A DNA stretch of 64,000 bases from JAXMDC01 sp046349035 (GCA_046349035.1 JAXMDC010000002.1:62001-126000), one strand, 5' to 3'; shown: positions 24,357 through 32,593, counted from the first letter of the stretch. Notes: generated by a model not told the origin, from the sequence alone. Made by a program: numbers and translations.

Positions 24357-25535
24357 GTGAAACCGACCAATCCCGTCTTCACCGGCATGCCGACCACGGT
24401 TTTCGAGGTGATGAGCGGCCTCGCCCGCGAGCACAACGCCATCAATCTCGGTCAGGGATTCCCCGATACCGACGGCGCCCTGGCGGTGCGGCAGTCTGCC
24501 GCACAAGCCCTCCTCGCCGGGCCTAATCAATACCCGCCGATGATGGGCGTGCCGGAGCTCCGCCAGGCGGTCGCCGAAGCGAATCAGCGCTTCTACGGCC
24601 TTGCCGTCGACTGGCGGAGCGAGGTGCTGGTCACCTCCGGCGCCACCGAGGCGCTCGCCGATTGCCTCTTCGGCATCCTCGCCCCCGGCGACGAGGTGGT
24701 GCTGATCGAGCCGCTCTACGATTCCTATCTGCCGATCGTCCGCCAGGCCGGCGCGACGGCGCGGCTGGTGCGCTTGACGCCGCCGCATTGGCACCTCGAC
24801 CGCGCTGCGCTCGCCGCCGCCTTCGGCGCCAAGACCAAGGCGATCGTGCTGAACAGCCCGATGAACCCGGCCGCCAAGGTCTTTAGCGACGAGGAACTCG
24901 CCGCCATCGCCGAGCTCTGCGTCCGCCACGACGCCTACGCCATCTGCGACGAGGTCTACGAGCACATCGCCTTCGACGGCCGCCGCCACCGCCCGCTGAT
25001 GACCTTCCCCGGCATGCGCGAGCGCACCGCCCGCATCGGCTCGGCGGGCAAGACGCTGTCGCTGACCGGGTGGAAGATCGGCTACGTCACCGCCGCCCCG
25101 AAGCTGCTCGAACCGATCGCCAAGGCGCACCAGTTCAACACGTTCACCACCCCGCCCAATCTGCAGCAGGCAGCCGCGGTCGGCCTGCGCCAGGGCGACG
25201 ACTACTTCGCCGGCCTTGCCGCCGACCTTGCCGGGAAACGCGACCGCCTCGCCGCCGGGCTTGCGCGGCTCGGCTTCGGCGTCGCTGCGTCCGCCGGCAC
25301 TTATTTCATCGTCACCGACGTGACCCCGCTCGGCCTTGCCGGCGACGACTTCACCCTTTGCAAGCGCATGACCGTCGAGGCCGGCGTCGCGGCGATCCCG
25401 GTCTCGGCGTTCTACGCCTCGGCGCCGCCGACCAACTTCGTCCGCTTCTGCTTCTCCAAGCAGCCGGCGGTGCTGGACGCGGCGCTGGCGCGGCTCGAAG
25501 CCTGGCTCGCCAAGACGGCGCGCCGCGTCGCCTGA
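24357..25535 (+). CDS. PLP-dependent class I aminotransferase
   Basis: 392 residues, fold type I. Residues NAINLGQGFPD, then NQYPPMMGVPELRQA, NSPMNPAAKVF, the cofactor-binding DEVYEHIAF and the Schiff-base Lys in SAGKTLSLTGWKIGY are all present; the final Arg of NFVRFCF binds the substrate carboxylate. The segment NQYPPMMG is close to the methionine/kynurenine aminotransferase branch (YbdL/CcbL-like), so amino donor preference for Met, Gln or aromatic residues is plausible but not proven. GTG at 24357 with CAGGGGAACGA upstream is taken as start. The asparaginase gene follows after 13 bases. Confidence 0.92.
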   Translation: MKPTNPVFTGMPTTVFEVMSGLAREHNAINLGQGFPDTDGALAVRQSAAQALLAGPNQYPPMMGVPELRQAVAEANQRFYGLAVDWRSEVLVTSGATEALADCLFGILAPGDEVVLIEPLYDSYLPIVRQAGATARLVRLTPPHWHLDRAALAAAFGAKTKAIVLNSPMNPAAKVFSDEELAAIAELCVRHDAYAICDEVYEHIAFDGRRHRPLMTFPGMRERTARIGSAGKTLSLTGWKIGYVTAAPKLLEPIAKAHQFNTFTTPPNLQQAAAVGLRQGDDYFAGLAADLAGKRDRLAAGLARLGFGVAASAGTYFIVTDVTPLGLAGDDFTLCKRMTVEAGVAAIPVSAFYASAPPTNFVRFCFSKQPAVLDAALARLEAWLAKTARRVA

Positions 25536-25548
25536 GCCACCCCCTGCC

Positions 25549-26598
25549 GTGACTGGTCCGACGGAAGCCGCCGGCAACCCCATCCTCGTCGAGGTGACAC
25601 GCGGACCGTTGGTCGAGAGCCGGCACGCCGGCGCGCTCGCCGTCGTCGATGAAGCGGGGTCGACCGTCTTCGCCCTTGGCGATGTCGCGCGGCTGGTCTT
25701 CCCGCGCTCGGCGGTGAAGCCGATCCAGGCGCTGCCGCTGGTCGAGACCGGCGCTGCCGACGCCTGCGGCTTCGGCCCCGAGCATCTGGCGCTGGCCCAG
25801 GCTTCGCACAGCGGCTCGGAGGCCCACACCGCAGTCGTTCGCGACATGCTGGCACGCGCCGGCGCCTCGCCGGCCGATCTCGAATGCGGTGCGCACCCGC
25901 CGTTCGACGAGGCAGCGCGCGCCGCGCTGGCACGGAGCGGTGAGGAGCCCGGGCCGCTGCACAACAATTGTTCGGGCAAGCACGCCGGCTTCATTGCCGT
26001 GGCCCGCCATCTCGGCGTACCGGTCGCCGGCTATGTCGCGCCCGGCCATCCGGTCCAGCAGCGCGTCACCGCCGCTCTTGCCGCACTCACCGGATCATCC
26101 CTCGGCGAGGATGTCCGCGGCACCGACGGCTGCTCGATCCCCGCTTATGCCGTGCCGCTCGATCGGCTCGCCTTCGGCTTTGCCCGCTTGGCTTCGGGAA
26201 AGGGGATGGAGGCCGCCCGTGCCGCCGCCGCCCGGCGGCTTCTAACCGCGGCCACGGCGCATCCGCATCTTGTGGCAGGCGAGGGGCGCTTCGACACTGC
26301 GGCGATGCGAGCCCTCGGCGGCCGGGCGCTGGTCAAGAGCGGCGCCGAAGGCGTCCTCTGTGCCGCCGTTCCCGAACGCCGGCTCGGCCTTGCCGTCAAG
26401 GCCGACGACGGCGCCGGCCGGGCCGCCGAGGCGATAATGGCGGCGACACTGGCCGCTCTCCTGGCGCTCGGGGACACGGAACGGGAGGCGCTCGGCCGCC
26501 TGGTCGTGGCGCCTGTCCGTTCGCGCCGGCGCGATGTCGTCGGCGAAGTGCGGCCGAGCGAGGTGCTGCGGGGCGCCCTGCCGGCCGTCCGTTCCTGA
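25549..26598 (+). CDS. ansA: Class 3 L-asparaginase
   Basis: 349 residues; hydrolyses L-asparagine to aspartate and ammonia. It belongs to the Rhizobium etli type, unrelated to E. coli asparaginases. The two Ser-Lys tandems of that fold are visible: Ser54-x-x-Lys57 (RSAVKP), and Ser86 (ASHSGSE) with Lys263 (LVKSG). The zinc-site residues correspond to Cys141 and Lys144 (NNCSGKHAG) and Cys195 (DGCSIPAYA). No signal peptide, so cytoplasmic. GTG start. Close spacing to the aminotransferase suggests one nitrogen-scavenging operon. Confidence 0.92.
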   Translation: MTGPTEAAGNPILVEVTRGPLVESRHAGALAVVDEAGSTVFALGDVARLVFPRSAVKPIQALPLVETGAADACGFGPEHLALAQASHSGSEAHTAVVRDMLARAGASPADLECGAHPPFDEAARAALARSGEEPGPLHNNCSGKHAGFIAVARHLGVPVAGYVAPGHPVQQRVTAALAALTGSSLGEDVRGTDGCSIPAYAVPLDRLAFGFARLASGKGMEAARAAAARRLLTAATAHPHLVAGEGRFDTAAMRALGGRALVKSGAEGVLCAAVPERRLGLAVKADDGAGRAAEAIMAATLAALLALGDTEREALGRLVVAPVRSRRRDVVGEVRPSEVLRGALPAVRS

Positions 26599-26602
26599 GC
26601 CC

Positions 26603-26998
26603 TTAGACCTTCCGCGCGATCCAGCGGCCGCTGCACTTCAGCGTATCGGACGTCCAATTGCCGCCGCCGTCCTTGCCGGCGAGTGTGCCGGTGCCGACCA
26701 CGATGTCGCTCTCATGTGCGAAGCGGATATTCACTGCGCCGCGCGCGGTCACCGCGCCGCTCGCCGTCGAATTGACCTTGCCGGCGTATTTGACTTTGCC
26801 ATCGTTGACTTCGATTGGAACGAGATAGCCCTGGTCGCAGGTCCCGGCGTCGACGATGATCGACACTTCCCAGACGCCGTCATAAGGCGTCGCGGCGATG
26901 GCGGAGACGCCGCCGAACGCCAAGGCCGCGCCTGCGAGCGCCGCCCGAACCGAACCGGTTTTCCCGTGCTGAAAGCCACCTGAACTGTAACGCCACAT
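26603..26998 (-). CDS. Putative secreted protein, unknown function
   Basis: 131 residues with an N-terminal signal peptide (hydrophobic stretch about 20-35, cleavage after AIA). The mature domain has two cysteines (TCDQGYL and LKCSGRW) and a beta-rich pattern with repeated GxW/SGxW turns, GVWEVSI and SGRWIARKV at the end. ATG at 26998 has AAGGGAT upstream; the frame is open seven codons more. Convergent with the asparaginase gene, only four bases apart. Similar short periplasmic proteins occur in rhizobia without assigned function. Confidence 0.72.
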   Translation of the reverse strand: MWRYSSGGFQHGKTGSVRAALAGAALAFGGVSAIAATPYDGVWEVSIIVDAGTCDQGYLVPIEVNDGKVKYAGKVNSTASGAVTARGAVNIRFAHESDIVVGTGTLAGKDGGGNWTSDTLKCSGRWIARKV

Positions 26999-27087
26999 GA
27001 TACCGCATCCCTTGTGCAAGCCCCCCTCTAGGCCGGCAGAAGGCCGAAGGCGGCACGACTACCCACCTTTGATGACCGGCTCAAGGC

Positions 27088-27117
27088 GGAAAAAAAAGGG
27101 CGCCCAATCGGGCGCCC
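27088..27117 (-). terminator. Rho-independent terminator of the cytochrome c' gene
   Basis: Minus strand: GGGCGCCC, loop GATT, GGGCGCCC, then at least eight T residues (A run at 27090-27097 on the plus strand). Confidence 0.85.
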
Positions 27118-27144
27118 CTTCTCGCGCAAAAAAATCGGTCCCGC

Positions 27145-27618
27145 TCAGTCGACCTTGTACTTCTGGTGGCACGACTCGCAGTTTGCCGCGACCACTTCCC
27201 ACGCCGTCTTGAAAGCGTCGGCGCCCTTGGCCGCTGCGTCCGCAGCGGCGGTCGCGTCCTTGACCATCTTGGCCGAGGCCGCCTTGAAGCCGGCATTGTC
27301 GGTCCATACCGCCGGCTTGGCGCGGGTCTGATCGTCCTTGTTGGCCGGCTTGAACACGTCGGGCTTGGTGGAGTCGGGGAAGAGGGTGGGGAAGATGTCG
27401 TTGTCGTGGGCGATGCTCTTGGCGATCGTCGCGGCGACGGCGGCGTCGTAGGGAACGCGGGGCGGGTTGCGCAGCATGTCGACGGCGAGCGTCGACGCCG
27501 CGCCGTTGGTGTTCATGATGGCTTTCCGCATCTTGACCAGGTTGATGATCTGACCGTCCGCCACGGCCACCATTCCCACCGCCAACGCAACGCCGGCCAA
27601 AACCATTTTGAGTTTCAT
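27145..27618 (-). CDS. cycP: Cytochrome c' (class II cytochrome c)
   Basis: 157 residues. Signal peptide 1-22, then a four-helix bundle with the haem-binding CESCH at 147-151 close to the C-terminus (NCESCHQKYK), the diagnostic position for class II cytochromes. It is a periplasmic haem protein; family members bind NO and CO and are linked to protection from nitric oxide. Haem attachment would use the Ccm genes at 49.6-53.6 kb. ATG at 27618 is preceded by GGAGG (minus strand). Single gene with its own terminator. Confidence 0.9.
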   Translation of the reverse strand: MKLKMVLAGVALAVGMVAVADGQIINLVKMRKAIMNTNGAASTLAVDMLRNPPRVPYDAAVAATIAKSIAHDNDIFPTLFPDSTKPDVFKPANKDDQTRAKPAVWTDNAGFKAASAKMVKDATAAADAAAKGADAFKTAWEVVAANCESCHQKYKVD

Positions 27619-27714
27619 CCCAACCTCCAAAGGTCGCGCACGACCCCGTGATCGTGCCCCCGGCAAATCTCTAGCAAGCCCGCCGGTAAGGTAAAAGCCG
27701 CAAACGACGGCAGC

Positions 27715-28011
27715 GTGATGGCTGCAGCCCCTGTTGGGCGGACCATCGGCGTCCTTGCTATCGAGCGGAACCGGGGGCATCTTATTCAGGTGACTGCAAA
27801 GAAGTCGTCCTCCCATCGACCGAAGGTTGCCGGCTACCGAGTGGCCGGCGTGACCACCGACGGGATCGCAATCCTAGCACCGAAGACGCGCCCCTCCAGT
27901 TTCACCACTAAGCAGATACGCGCCACCGTCAAACGAGTGCTCCGAGAATCCGGCACCGGACGATTCGTTTCCGAAGCGGACTTGCACGGTAAGTTGCCAA
28001 AACAGCGGTAG
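27715..28011 (+). CDS. Small basic protein, partner of the downstream TIR-like gene
   Basis: Up to 98 residues, strongly basic. The start is uncertain: GTG 27715, ATG 27718 or GTG 27790 (which begins VTAKKSSSHR). The conserved-looking part is VAGYRVAGVTTDGIAILAPKT followed by a helical end with KQIRATVKRVLRESG. It ends three bases before the next gene, so the two are almost certainly co-transcribed. Composition is lower in GC than its surroundings, as expected for transferred DNA. No family recognised; DNA-binding or antitoxin-like roles are conceivable but unproven. Confidence 0.55.
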   Translation: MMAAAPVGRTIGVLAIERNRGHLIQVTAKKSSSHRPKVAGYRVAGVTTDGIAILAPKTRPSSFTTKQIRATVKRVLRESGTGRFVSEADLHGKLPKQR

Positions 28012-28014
28012 AGC

Positions 28015-28623
28015 GTGGCGGCCAATCGGGACGTTTTCATAAACTGCCCTTTTGACGACCTTTACGCTCCTATTTTCAACGCCATCGTCTTCACTGTGAT
28101 CCGCGCCGGCTTTCGCGCACGCTGCGCTCGGGAAGCTGACGATGGCGGCCAGGTGCGGCTTGCCAAGATCGCCGAGATCATCGACCAGTGTCGGTTCGCC
28201 GTTCACGACATTTCCCGCACCGAATCCGACGGCGATCCGCCGTTGCCGCGCTTCAACATGCCGTTGGAACTCGGGCTTTTCCTGGGCGTCCGCCTTTTGG
28301 GAACCGCCAAGCAGAAGGCGAAGCGCTGCCTCATTCTCGACCGCGAGCCGTATCGCTACCAGCGCTTCATCTCCGATATCGCCGGACAGGACATTCATGC
28401 TCACCGCGGAGATCCCAATGTTGCAATAGGCGAACTCGCCGCTTGGCTTCGAATCCAAAGCCCGCGTCGACCCGTGCCCGGCGGCCAACAACTCGCGCGA
28501 GACTTCGAGGGATTCCAAGCTCGGCTGCCGCAGATTTGTCGCGAGAGGGCACTGGAGCCCGGCGAACTAACCTTTGGCGACTACGTTGCCATTGCCACCG
28601 AATATGCGCTGGATGCGGCCTGA
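28015..28623 (+). CDS. TIR/deoxyribosyltransferase-like Rossmann protein
   Basis: 202 residues. The first 130 are an alpha/beta Rossmann-like domain: VFINCPFDDLYAP at the start, CRFAVHDISRTE (Asp65) and PRFNMPLELGLFLG (Glu85), then CLILDREPYRYQRFISDIAGQDI. The order of an Asp after the fourth strand and an ElG-type Glu resembles nucleoside 2-deoxyribosyltransferases and TIR-like NAD-cleaving domains. The family is recurrent but mostly annotated as hypothetical. The C-terminal 70 residues are helical. GTG start three bases after the small basic protein gene. The enzymatic role is inferred only from this motif layout. Confidence 0.65.
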   Translation: MAANRDVFINCPFDDLYAPIFNAIVFTVIRAGFRARCAREADDGGQVRLAKIAEIIDQCRFAVHDISRTESDGDPPLPRFNMPLELGLFLGVRLLGTAKQKAKRCLILDREPYRYQRFISDIAGQDIHAHRGDPNVAIGELAAWLRIQSPRRPVPGGQQLARDFEGFQARLPQICRERALEPGELTFGDYVAIATEYALDAA

Positions 28624-28717
28624 GCGCCGCGCGGTTGCCCGCGCTTGCCACCCCGCCTATGGTCCGCCCCACCGATTGCCGCGAGCCGTCCTCGCCTGAC
28701 GTTAGGAGTCTTGTCCC

Positions 28718-29311
28718 ATGGCCTTCGAACTGCCGAACCTGCCGTATCCGTATGAGGCTCTGGAACCCTTCATGTCCAAGCAGACGCTGGAGTTCCACCA
28801 CGACAAGCACCACCAGGCCTACGTCACCAACGGCAACAACCTCCTCAAGGACAGCGGCCTTGAGAAAGAGAGCCTGGAGAATGTCGTCAAGAAGAGCTTC
28901 GGCAAGAACCAAGGCCTCTTCAACAACGCCGGCCAGCACTACAACCACATCCATTTCTGGAAATGGATGCGCCACGGCGGCGGCGGCAAGAAGCTGCCGG
29001 CCAAGCTCGAGAAGGCCTTTGCCGACCTCGGCGGCTACGACAAGTTCCGCGCCGACTTCGTCCAGGCTGGGCTGACGCAGTTCGGCTCCGGCTGGTGCTG
29101 GGTGTCGGTCAAGGACGGCAAGCTTGCCATCTCCAAGACGCCGAACGGAGAGAACCCGCTGGTGCACGGCGCGACGCCGATCCTCGGCTGCGACGTCTGG
29201 GAGCACGCTTATTACATCGACTACCGCAATGCCCGGCAGAAGTACCTCGAGGCCTTCGTCGACAGCCTCATCAACTGGGACTACGTGCTGGAGCGTTTCG
29301 AGCAGGCGTAG
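28718..29311 (+). CDS. sodB: Fe-type superoxide dismutase
   Basis: 197 residues, full length. Converts superoxide to oxygen and hydrogen peroxide. Metal ligands are His27 (EFHHDKHH), His77 (HYNH), Asp159 and His163 (CDVWEHAYY). Gln73 before the second ligand is the position that favours iron in this family. No signal peptide, so cytoplasmic. ATG at 28718 with TTAGGAG upstream. It stands alone, in the same direction as the two-gene unit before it but 94 bases away. Confidence 0.94.
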   Translation: MAFELPNLPYPYEALEPFMSKQTLEFHHDKHHQAYVTNGNNLLKDSGLEKESLENVVKKSFGKNQGLFNNAGQHYNHIHFWKWMRHGGGGKKLPAKLEKAFADLGGYDKFRADFVQAGLTQFGSGWCWVSVKDGKLAISKTPNGENPLVHGATPILGCDVWEHAYYIDYRNARQKYLEAFVDSLINWDYVLERFEQA

Positions 29312-29323
29312 CCGGCGCCGCCA

Positions 29324-29349
29324 GGCCCGCGGTCAATCCGACGCGGGCC
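29324..29349 (+). terminator. Possible terminator hairpin after sodB
   Basis: GGCCCGCG and CGCGGGCC pair around a ten-base loop, 12 bases after the sodB stop. There is no T tract directly after it, so it may be only a transcript end-stabilising hairpin. Confidence 0.4.
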
Positions 29350-29747
29350 GATCTCCCGCCATAAAAAAGTACTCTTTCGAGGATTCGCGGGATCAGGCCA
29401 AGTATCGTGCAGAATTGATGCGCGTCTGGCTCAATCTCCACTTGAAAAGTTAGAGCTTTTCCAAGTATCGTCGCTGCCGGGTAGGGGGAAGATCGACGCA
29501 CGGCGACGCGAAGCCGCTCGCAGCAAGAAACGTCTATTCGTCCCGGCCGCCGCGCGATGCCCGAGCATGTCGCCGGGCAGGCCGGCCTGTGTGCCGGTGG
29601 ATCCGCCGGTGCCGCCGACGTGCTGTTGAGCGACCGCGCGCTGTAACGAACCGGGAATTGCGACAAGCCGGGGGCGTTTGCAGCGGCTTGCCGGGGGACA
29701 ACCATTTCAATCGCCGCAAGGCATAACCGAACGCCAAGGGACCGCGC
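29350..29747. other. Intergenic region upstream of mucR
   Basis: About 400 bases, lower in GC between 29360 and 29470. The sequence CCAAGTATCGT occurs twice (29398 and 29461). No supported gene. MucR-type regulators commonly bind AT-rich sites in their own promoter, and this stretch would be the place to look. Confidence 0.45.
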
Positions 29748-30161
29748 ATGACCGAGAATACGGCCAGGGTCGACCTCATCGATCTCACGGCGAACATCGT
29801 GTCCGCTTATGTCAGCAACAACACAGTCGCCGCCAACGATCTGGCGCGGCTGATCGCCGACGTTCACCAGGCGCTGACCCGTACGCATGGCGGAGGCAAC
29901 GAGCCGGAGCCGGAGCCGCTGAAGCCGGCGGTCAATCCCAAGAAGTCGGTGTTCCCCGACTACATCGTCTGCCTGGAGGACGGGAAGAAGTTCAAGTCGC
30001 TGAAGCGCCACCTGCGCACCCACTACGACCTGTCGCCGGAGGAGTACCGCGACAAGTGGGCCTTGCCGGCCGACTATCCGATGGTGGCGCCGAACTATGC
30101 CGCCGCCCGCTCCGCCCTCGCCAAGAAAATGGGCCTCGGCCAGCAGCGTCGCCGCCGCTAA
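29748..30161 (+). CDS. mucR: MucR/Ros family zinc-finger regulator
   Basis: 137 residues. The N-terminal third (about 10-45) is the oligomerisation region; the C-terminal domain holds a single prokaryotic zinc finger, C-x2-D-x9-H-x3-H, with Cys75, Asp78, His88 and His92 in the block IVCLEDGKKFKSLKRHLRTH, followed by YPMVAPNYAAARS. Asp in place of the second Cys is common in this family. MucR proteins are global repressors of exopolysaccharide, motility and cell-cycle genes in rhizobia, acting like nucleoid-structuring proteins. ATG start at 29748. Confidence 0.93.
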   Translation: MTENTARVDLIDLTANIVSAYVSNNTVAANDLARLIADVHQALTRTHGGGNEPEPEPLKPAVNPKKSVFPDYIVCLEDGKKFKSLKRHLRTHYDLSPEEYRDKWALPADYPMVAPNYAAARSALAKKMGLGQQRRRR

Positions 30162-30182
30162 AGCGACCGTCCCGCTTGTCTC

Positions 30183-30217
30183 GGCCGCTGCGGGTCCTCG
30201 CGGCGGCCGCTTCGTTT
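30183..30217 (+). terminator. Probable terminator of mucR
   Basis: GGCCGCTGCG and CGCGGCGGCC pair (one wobble) around GGTCCT, followed by GCTTCGTTTCCCC. It lies 22 bases after the mucR stop and before the convergent sufE. Confidence 0.55.
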
Positions 30218-30221
30218 CCCC

Positions 30222-30656
30222 CTAGGCGGATTGCGCCGCCAGTGCCGCCTGCGCTTCGGCCTTGATGCGCGCCACCATCGCCCGGAGGCCGTTGGAGCGC
30301 TGCGAGGAGAGGTGGGCGCGAAGATCGAGCTGGGCGAAGATCGCCTCGGCGTCGGTGGCGAGGATCTCGGCGGCGCTCTTGCCGGAGAAGATGGCGAGAA
30401 CCACCGCCACCAGGCCGCGCACGATATGGGCGTCGCTGTCGCCGGCAAAGACCAGGCGCGGCGCGCCGGCCTCGTCCGTCGCGACGGTGGTCGCCAGCCA
30501 CACCTGGCTGGCGCAGCCCTGCACCTTGTTGGCGGCGTTGTGGTCAGCCTCCGCCATCGCCGGCAGCGAACGGCCGAGTTCGATGAGGTAGCGGTAGCGA
30601 TCGTCCCAGGCGTCCAGGACGGCGAAGTCGTCGAGAATTGCGGCGATCGTGGTCAC
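30222..30656 (-). CDS. sufE: Cysteine desulfurase sulfur acceptor SufE
   Basis: 144 residues. Takes persulfide sulfur from SufS and stimulates it during Fe-S cluster assembly. The active-site Cys48 sits in NKVQGCASQVWL, the family signature, and the fold pattern DDRYRYLIELGRSLP and LVAVVLAIFSG is complete. GTG at 30656 is taken as start, as the conserved region begins just after it; the frame is open 11 codons further. The other suf genes are not in this window. Convergent with mucR. Confidence 0.92.
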   Translation of the reverse strand: MTTIAAILDDFAVLDAWDDRYRYLIELGRSLPAMAEADHNAANKVQGCASQVWLATTVATDEAGAPRLVFAGDSDAHIVRGLVAVVLAIFSGKSAAEILATDAEAIFAQLDLRAHLSSQRSNGLRAMVARIKAEAQAALAAQSA

Positions 30657-30749
30657 GAGCGTCCCGCCGGCGCGGCGGCTCCGCCTCAAGTTGGAAGCGG
30701 GGATATAGGCGCTCGGGCCGCTATGCGAAAGTTCTTTGCCGGAAGGCGT

Positions 30750-31085
30750 CTAGATCGGGCCGGCGTTTCGCGGCGCTCGCCAGGGTTCGGCGGCGTCGGC
30801 CTCGGTCAGAGTACCGCGCGGCTCTTCGCCGGAATGGGTGAAGTGCTGGACCAGCATCTTGAAGCCGTAGCGCGCCTTGTCCGCCATCACCTCGATCGCC
30901 GCATGCGAGGTCGAGCAGACCTCGGGGTTGCGATCGCAGAACTGGCCGATGTCCTGCACCGCCGCGCGGGTCGCCGCCATCGCCTGGATCAACGTGACGC
31001 GCGGCGCGTCGCCGTTCTCCGGGTCGTTCGGGATGAACATGACCACGACGGCAATCCAGAACGCGGCCCTGAGAAAGAACATCAC
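30750..31085 (-). CDS. DUF5330 family protein
   Basis: 111 residues. An N-terminal hydrophobic segment (MMFFLRAAFWIAVVVMFIP) is a membrane anchor or signal, followed by a short helical domain with a Cys pair (QFCDRNPEVCSTS) and DKARYGFKMLVQHF. This layout is the DUF5330 family known from Hyphomicrobiales; its function is unknown. Single gene. Confidence 0.8.
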   Translation of the reverse strand: MMFFLRAAFWIAVVVMFIPNDPENGDAPRVTLIQAMAATRAAVQDIGQFCDRNPEVCSTSHAAIEVMADKARYGFKMLVQHFTHSGEEPRGTLTEADAAEPWRAPRNAGPI

Positions 31086-31393
31086 GGCGGCACCTTTTGT
31101 CGCGGTTGGCTGAGGCCGGTTGCGGCAGGCCGGACCCTAGCGCCGCCGGGCTAAGTCGGGGTTCAGCCACTCGCTAAAATTTGAGCGAAATCCGCGACTT
31201 GCGGGCGTCCGGCAGCCAGCCGGCGAAGGCCGGGAAAAAATCGTTGCCGGCCGGCTTAGCCTTAGGAGTCCCTTAAGCGGCGGATGGGATGATTAACCAT
31301 CGGGACGGTCCCGCTGCACGGTGTCCTCAGCACGAGCGCGGATTGGCCGCGAGTACCCGAGTGTTCCCAGAGATAAGCGTTCGAGAAGTGCCG
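31086..31393. other. Intergenic region before the DivJ-like sensor
   Basis: 308 bases between divergent genes. Two lower-GC stretches (31168-31190 and 31255-31300) may hold promoters for the flanking genes. No clear operator or RNA gene seen. Confidence 0.4.
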
Positions 31394-32593
31394 ATGAATC
31401 AGGTAAGCGCGTATCTTCGGCACTTTCTCGACGCTTTCCTGGAGCCCACAGAAAACGAAGACGACGCCGCGATCGCGGCCCGTCGCCTCTTTGTCGGCGG
31501 CCACCTGGCGCTGACGGTCTGCGGCCTGGCCGCGCTGCCGTTGCTGATCGCCTTCGGCGGCCCGCTCAATCTGGCCGAGGCGCTGACCTTTGCCTGGCTT
31601 GCCGCGCCGCTCGGCGCCGCTCTGCTGGCCGCCCGCACCGGCAATCTGACGCTCGCCCGGTTTCACTATTGCGGCCTTCTCACCGGCTTCATCGTCTGGG
31701 TGGCCACCGTCACCGGCAGCGCCTCCGGCGCCGCGATGTGGCTGGCGCTGGTGCCGATCGAGGCGAGCCTCGCCAATTCGCGCCGCTTGACGGTGTTTGC
31801 CGCCGGCCTTGCCCTGCTTGCCTGGGCGGCGCTGAGCATCATCGCCGCGATCCCCTTCGTGCCGCGAGCCGCCAGTGCCGGTCCGCTCGCCGATGTCCTG
31901 CCCGTGCTCGGGCTTCTCTACGCCGCGGCCCTCGGCATTCGCCTCAACGCCGCGCGGCGGCTGGAAGCGGCGCGTAACGGCGGCGAACTCGTCCGCTATC
32001 GACGCCTGGCCGAGGGGAGCCCCGATCTGATCACCGAACACGGGCCGGACGGTTCGGTGCTTTTTGCTTCGCTTGCCGCCGAGACGGTGCTCGAGGCCAG
32101 ACCGGCGGCGCTCGCCGGCGTCGGACTGCTCGAACGCATTCACATCGGCGACCGTCCGGCCTGGCTGACCGCCCTGTCGCGGGCCCTTGCCCGAGGCGAG
32201 GAGGGCGCTGCCGACATCCGTATCCGCATCGGCGAACGCGGCAAGGACGGCAGCGAACGTTTGGCACGATTCCAGATGCTCTGCCGGCGGGTCTTCGACG
32301 TTGCCCGCGACGGTTTTGCCGTAGTCGCCGTGCTGCGCCGGGCCGCCGACGACCCCACTTTCGCCACGACCGATTCCTCTTATGATGGCGCGGTCGTGCG
32401 GATCGGCGAGCTTTCGGCCGCCGTCCCGCTGCGGCGGAGTGAGGGCGTTGGGCAACAGCAATGGATGGGCAGCAGCGGACAATCTGAAGCGCCGTCGCGC
32501 GGCGCAGACGCCGCTGTCGCGTCAGGCGGCCTTGGCCCGCAGTTCGGAGATCCTGGATCGCGATCCCCCATCCGGGAAAAGCGCCGTGCCTAG
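31394..32593 (+). CDS. DivJ-like PAS sensor lacking the kinase domain
   Basis: 399 residues. Residues about 30-195 hold roughly six membrane helices, then a PAS domain (about 205-325) beginning YRRLAEGSPDLITEHGPDGSV. This is the sensor half of DivJ-type cell-cycle histidine kinases. Where a dimerisation/phosphoacceptor helix with a HELRTPL-like motif and an ATPase domain should follow, there are only about 60 residues of Gly/Ser/Arg-rich sequence with no motif. The gene ends eight bases inside the next gene. It is therefore truncated or a kinase-less receptor. Start ATG 31394 is the best-placed; earlier codons are in frame. Confidence 0.75.
   Translation: MNQVSAYLRHFLDAFLEPTENEDDAAIAARRLFVGGHLALTVCGLAALPLLIAFGGPLNLAEALTFAWLAAPLGAALLAARTGNLTLARFHYCGLLTGFIVWVATVTGSASGAAMWLALVPIEASLANSRRLTVFAAGLALLAWAALSIIAAIPFVPRAASAGPLADVLPVLGLLYAAALGIRLNAARRLEAARNGGELVRYRRLAEGSPDLITEHGPDGSVLFASLAAETVLEARPAALAGVGLLERIHIGDRPAWLTALSRALARGEEGAADIRIRIGERGKDGSERLARFQMLCRRVFDVARDGFAVVAVLRRAADDPTFATTDSSYDGAVVRIGELSAAVPLRRSEGVGQQQWMGSSGQSEAPSRGADAAVASGGLGPQFGDPGSRSPIREKRRA

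Noticed and set aside
29350..29456. In-frame peptide IKKYSFEDSRDQAKYRAEL... after sodB
   Set aside because: It looks protein-like but has no start codon until the last eleven codons, and upstream it only continues a shadow frame of sodB. Possibly a gene remnant, not enough to annotate.
32448..32585. Longer N-terminus of the peptidoglycan-binding protein from TTG 32448
   Set aside because: The added residues are unconserved and would overlap the sensor gene by 146 bases; GTG 32586 has a better ribosome site and fits the family.
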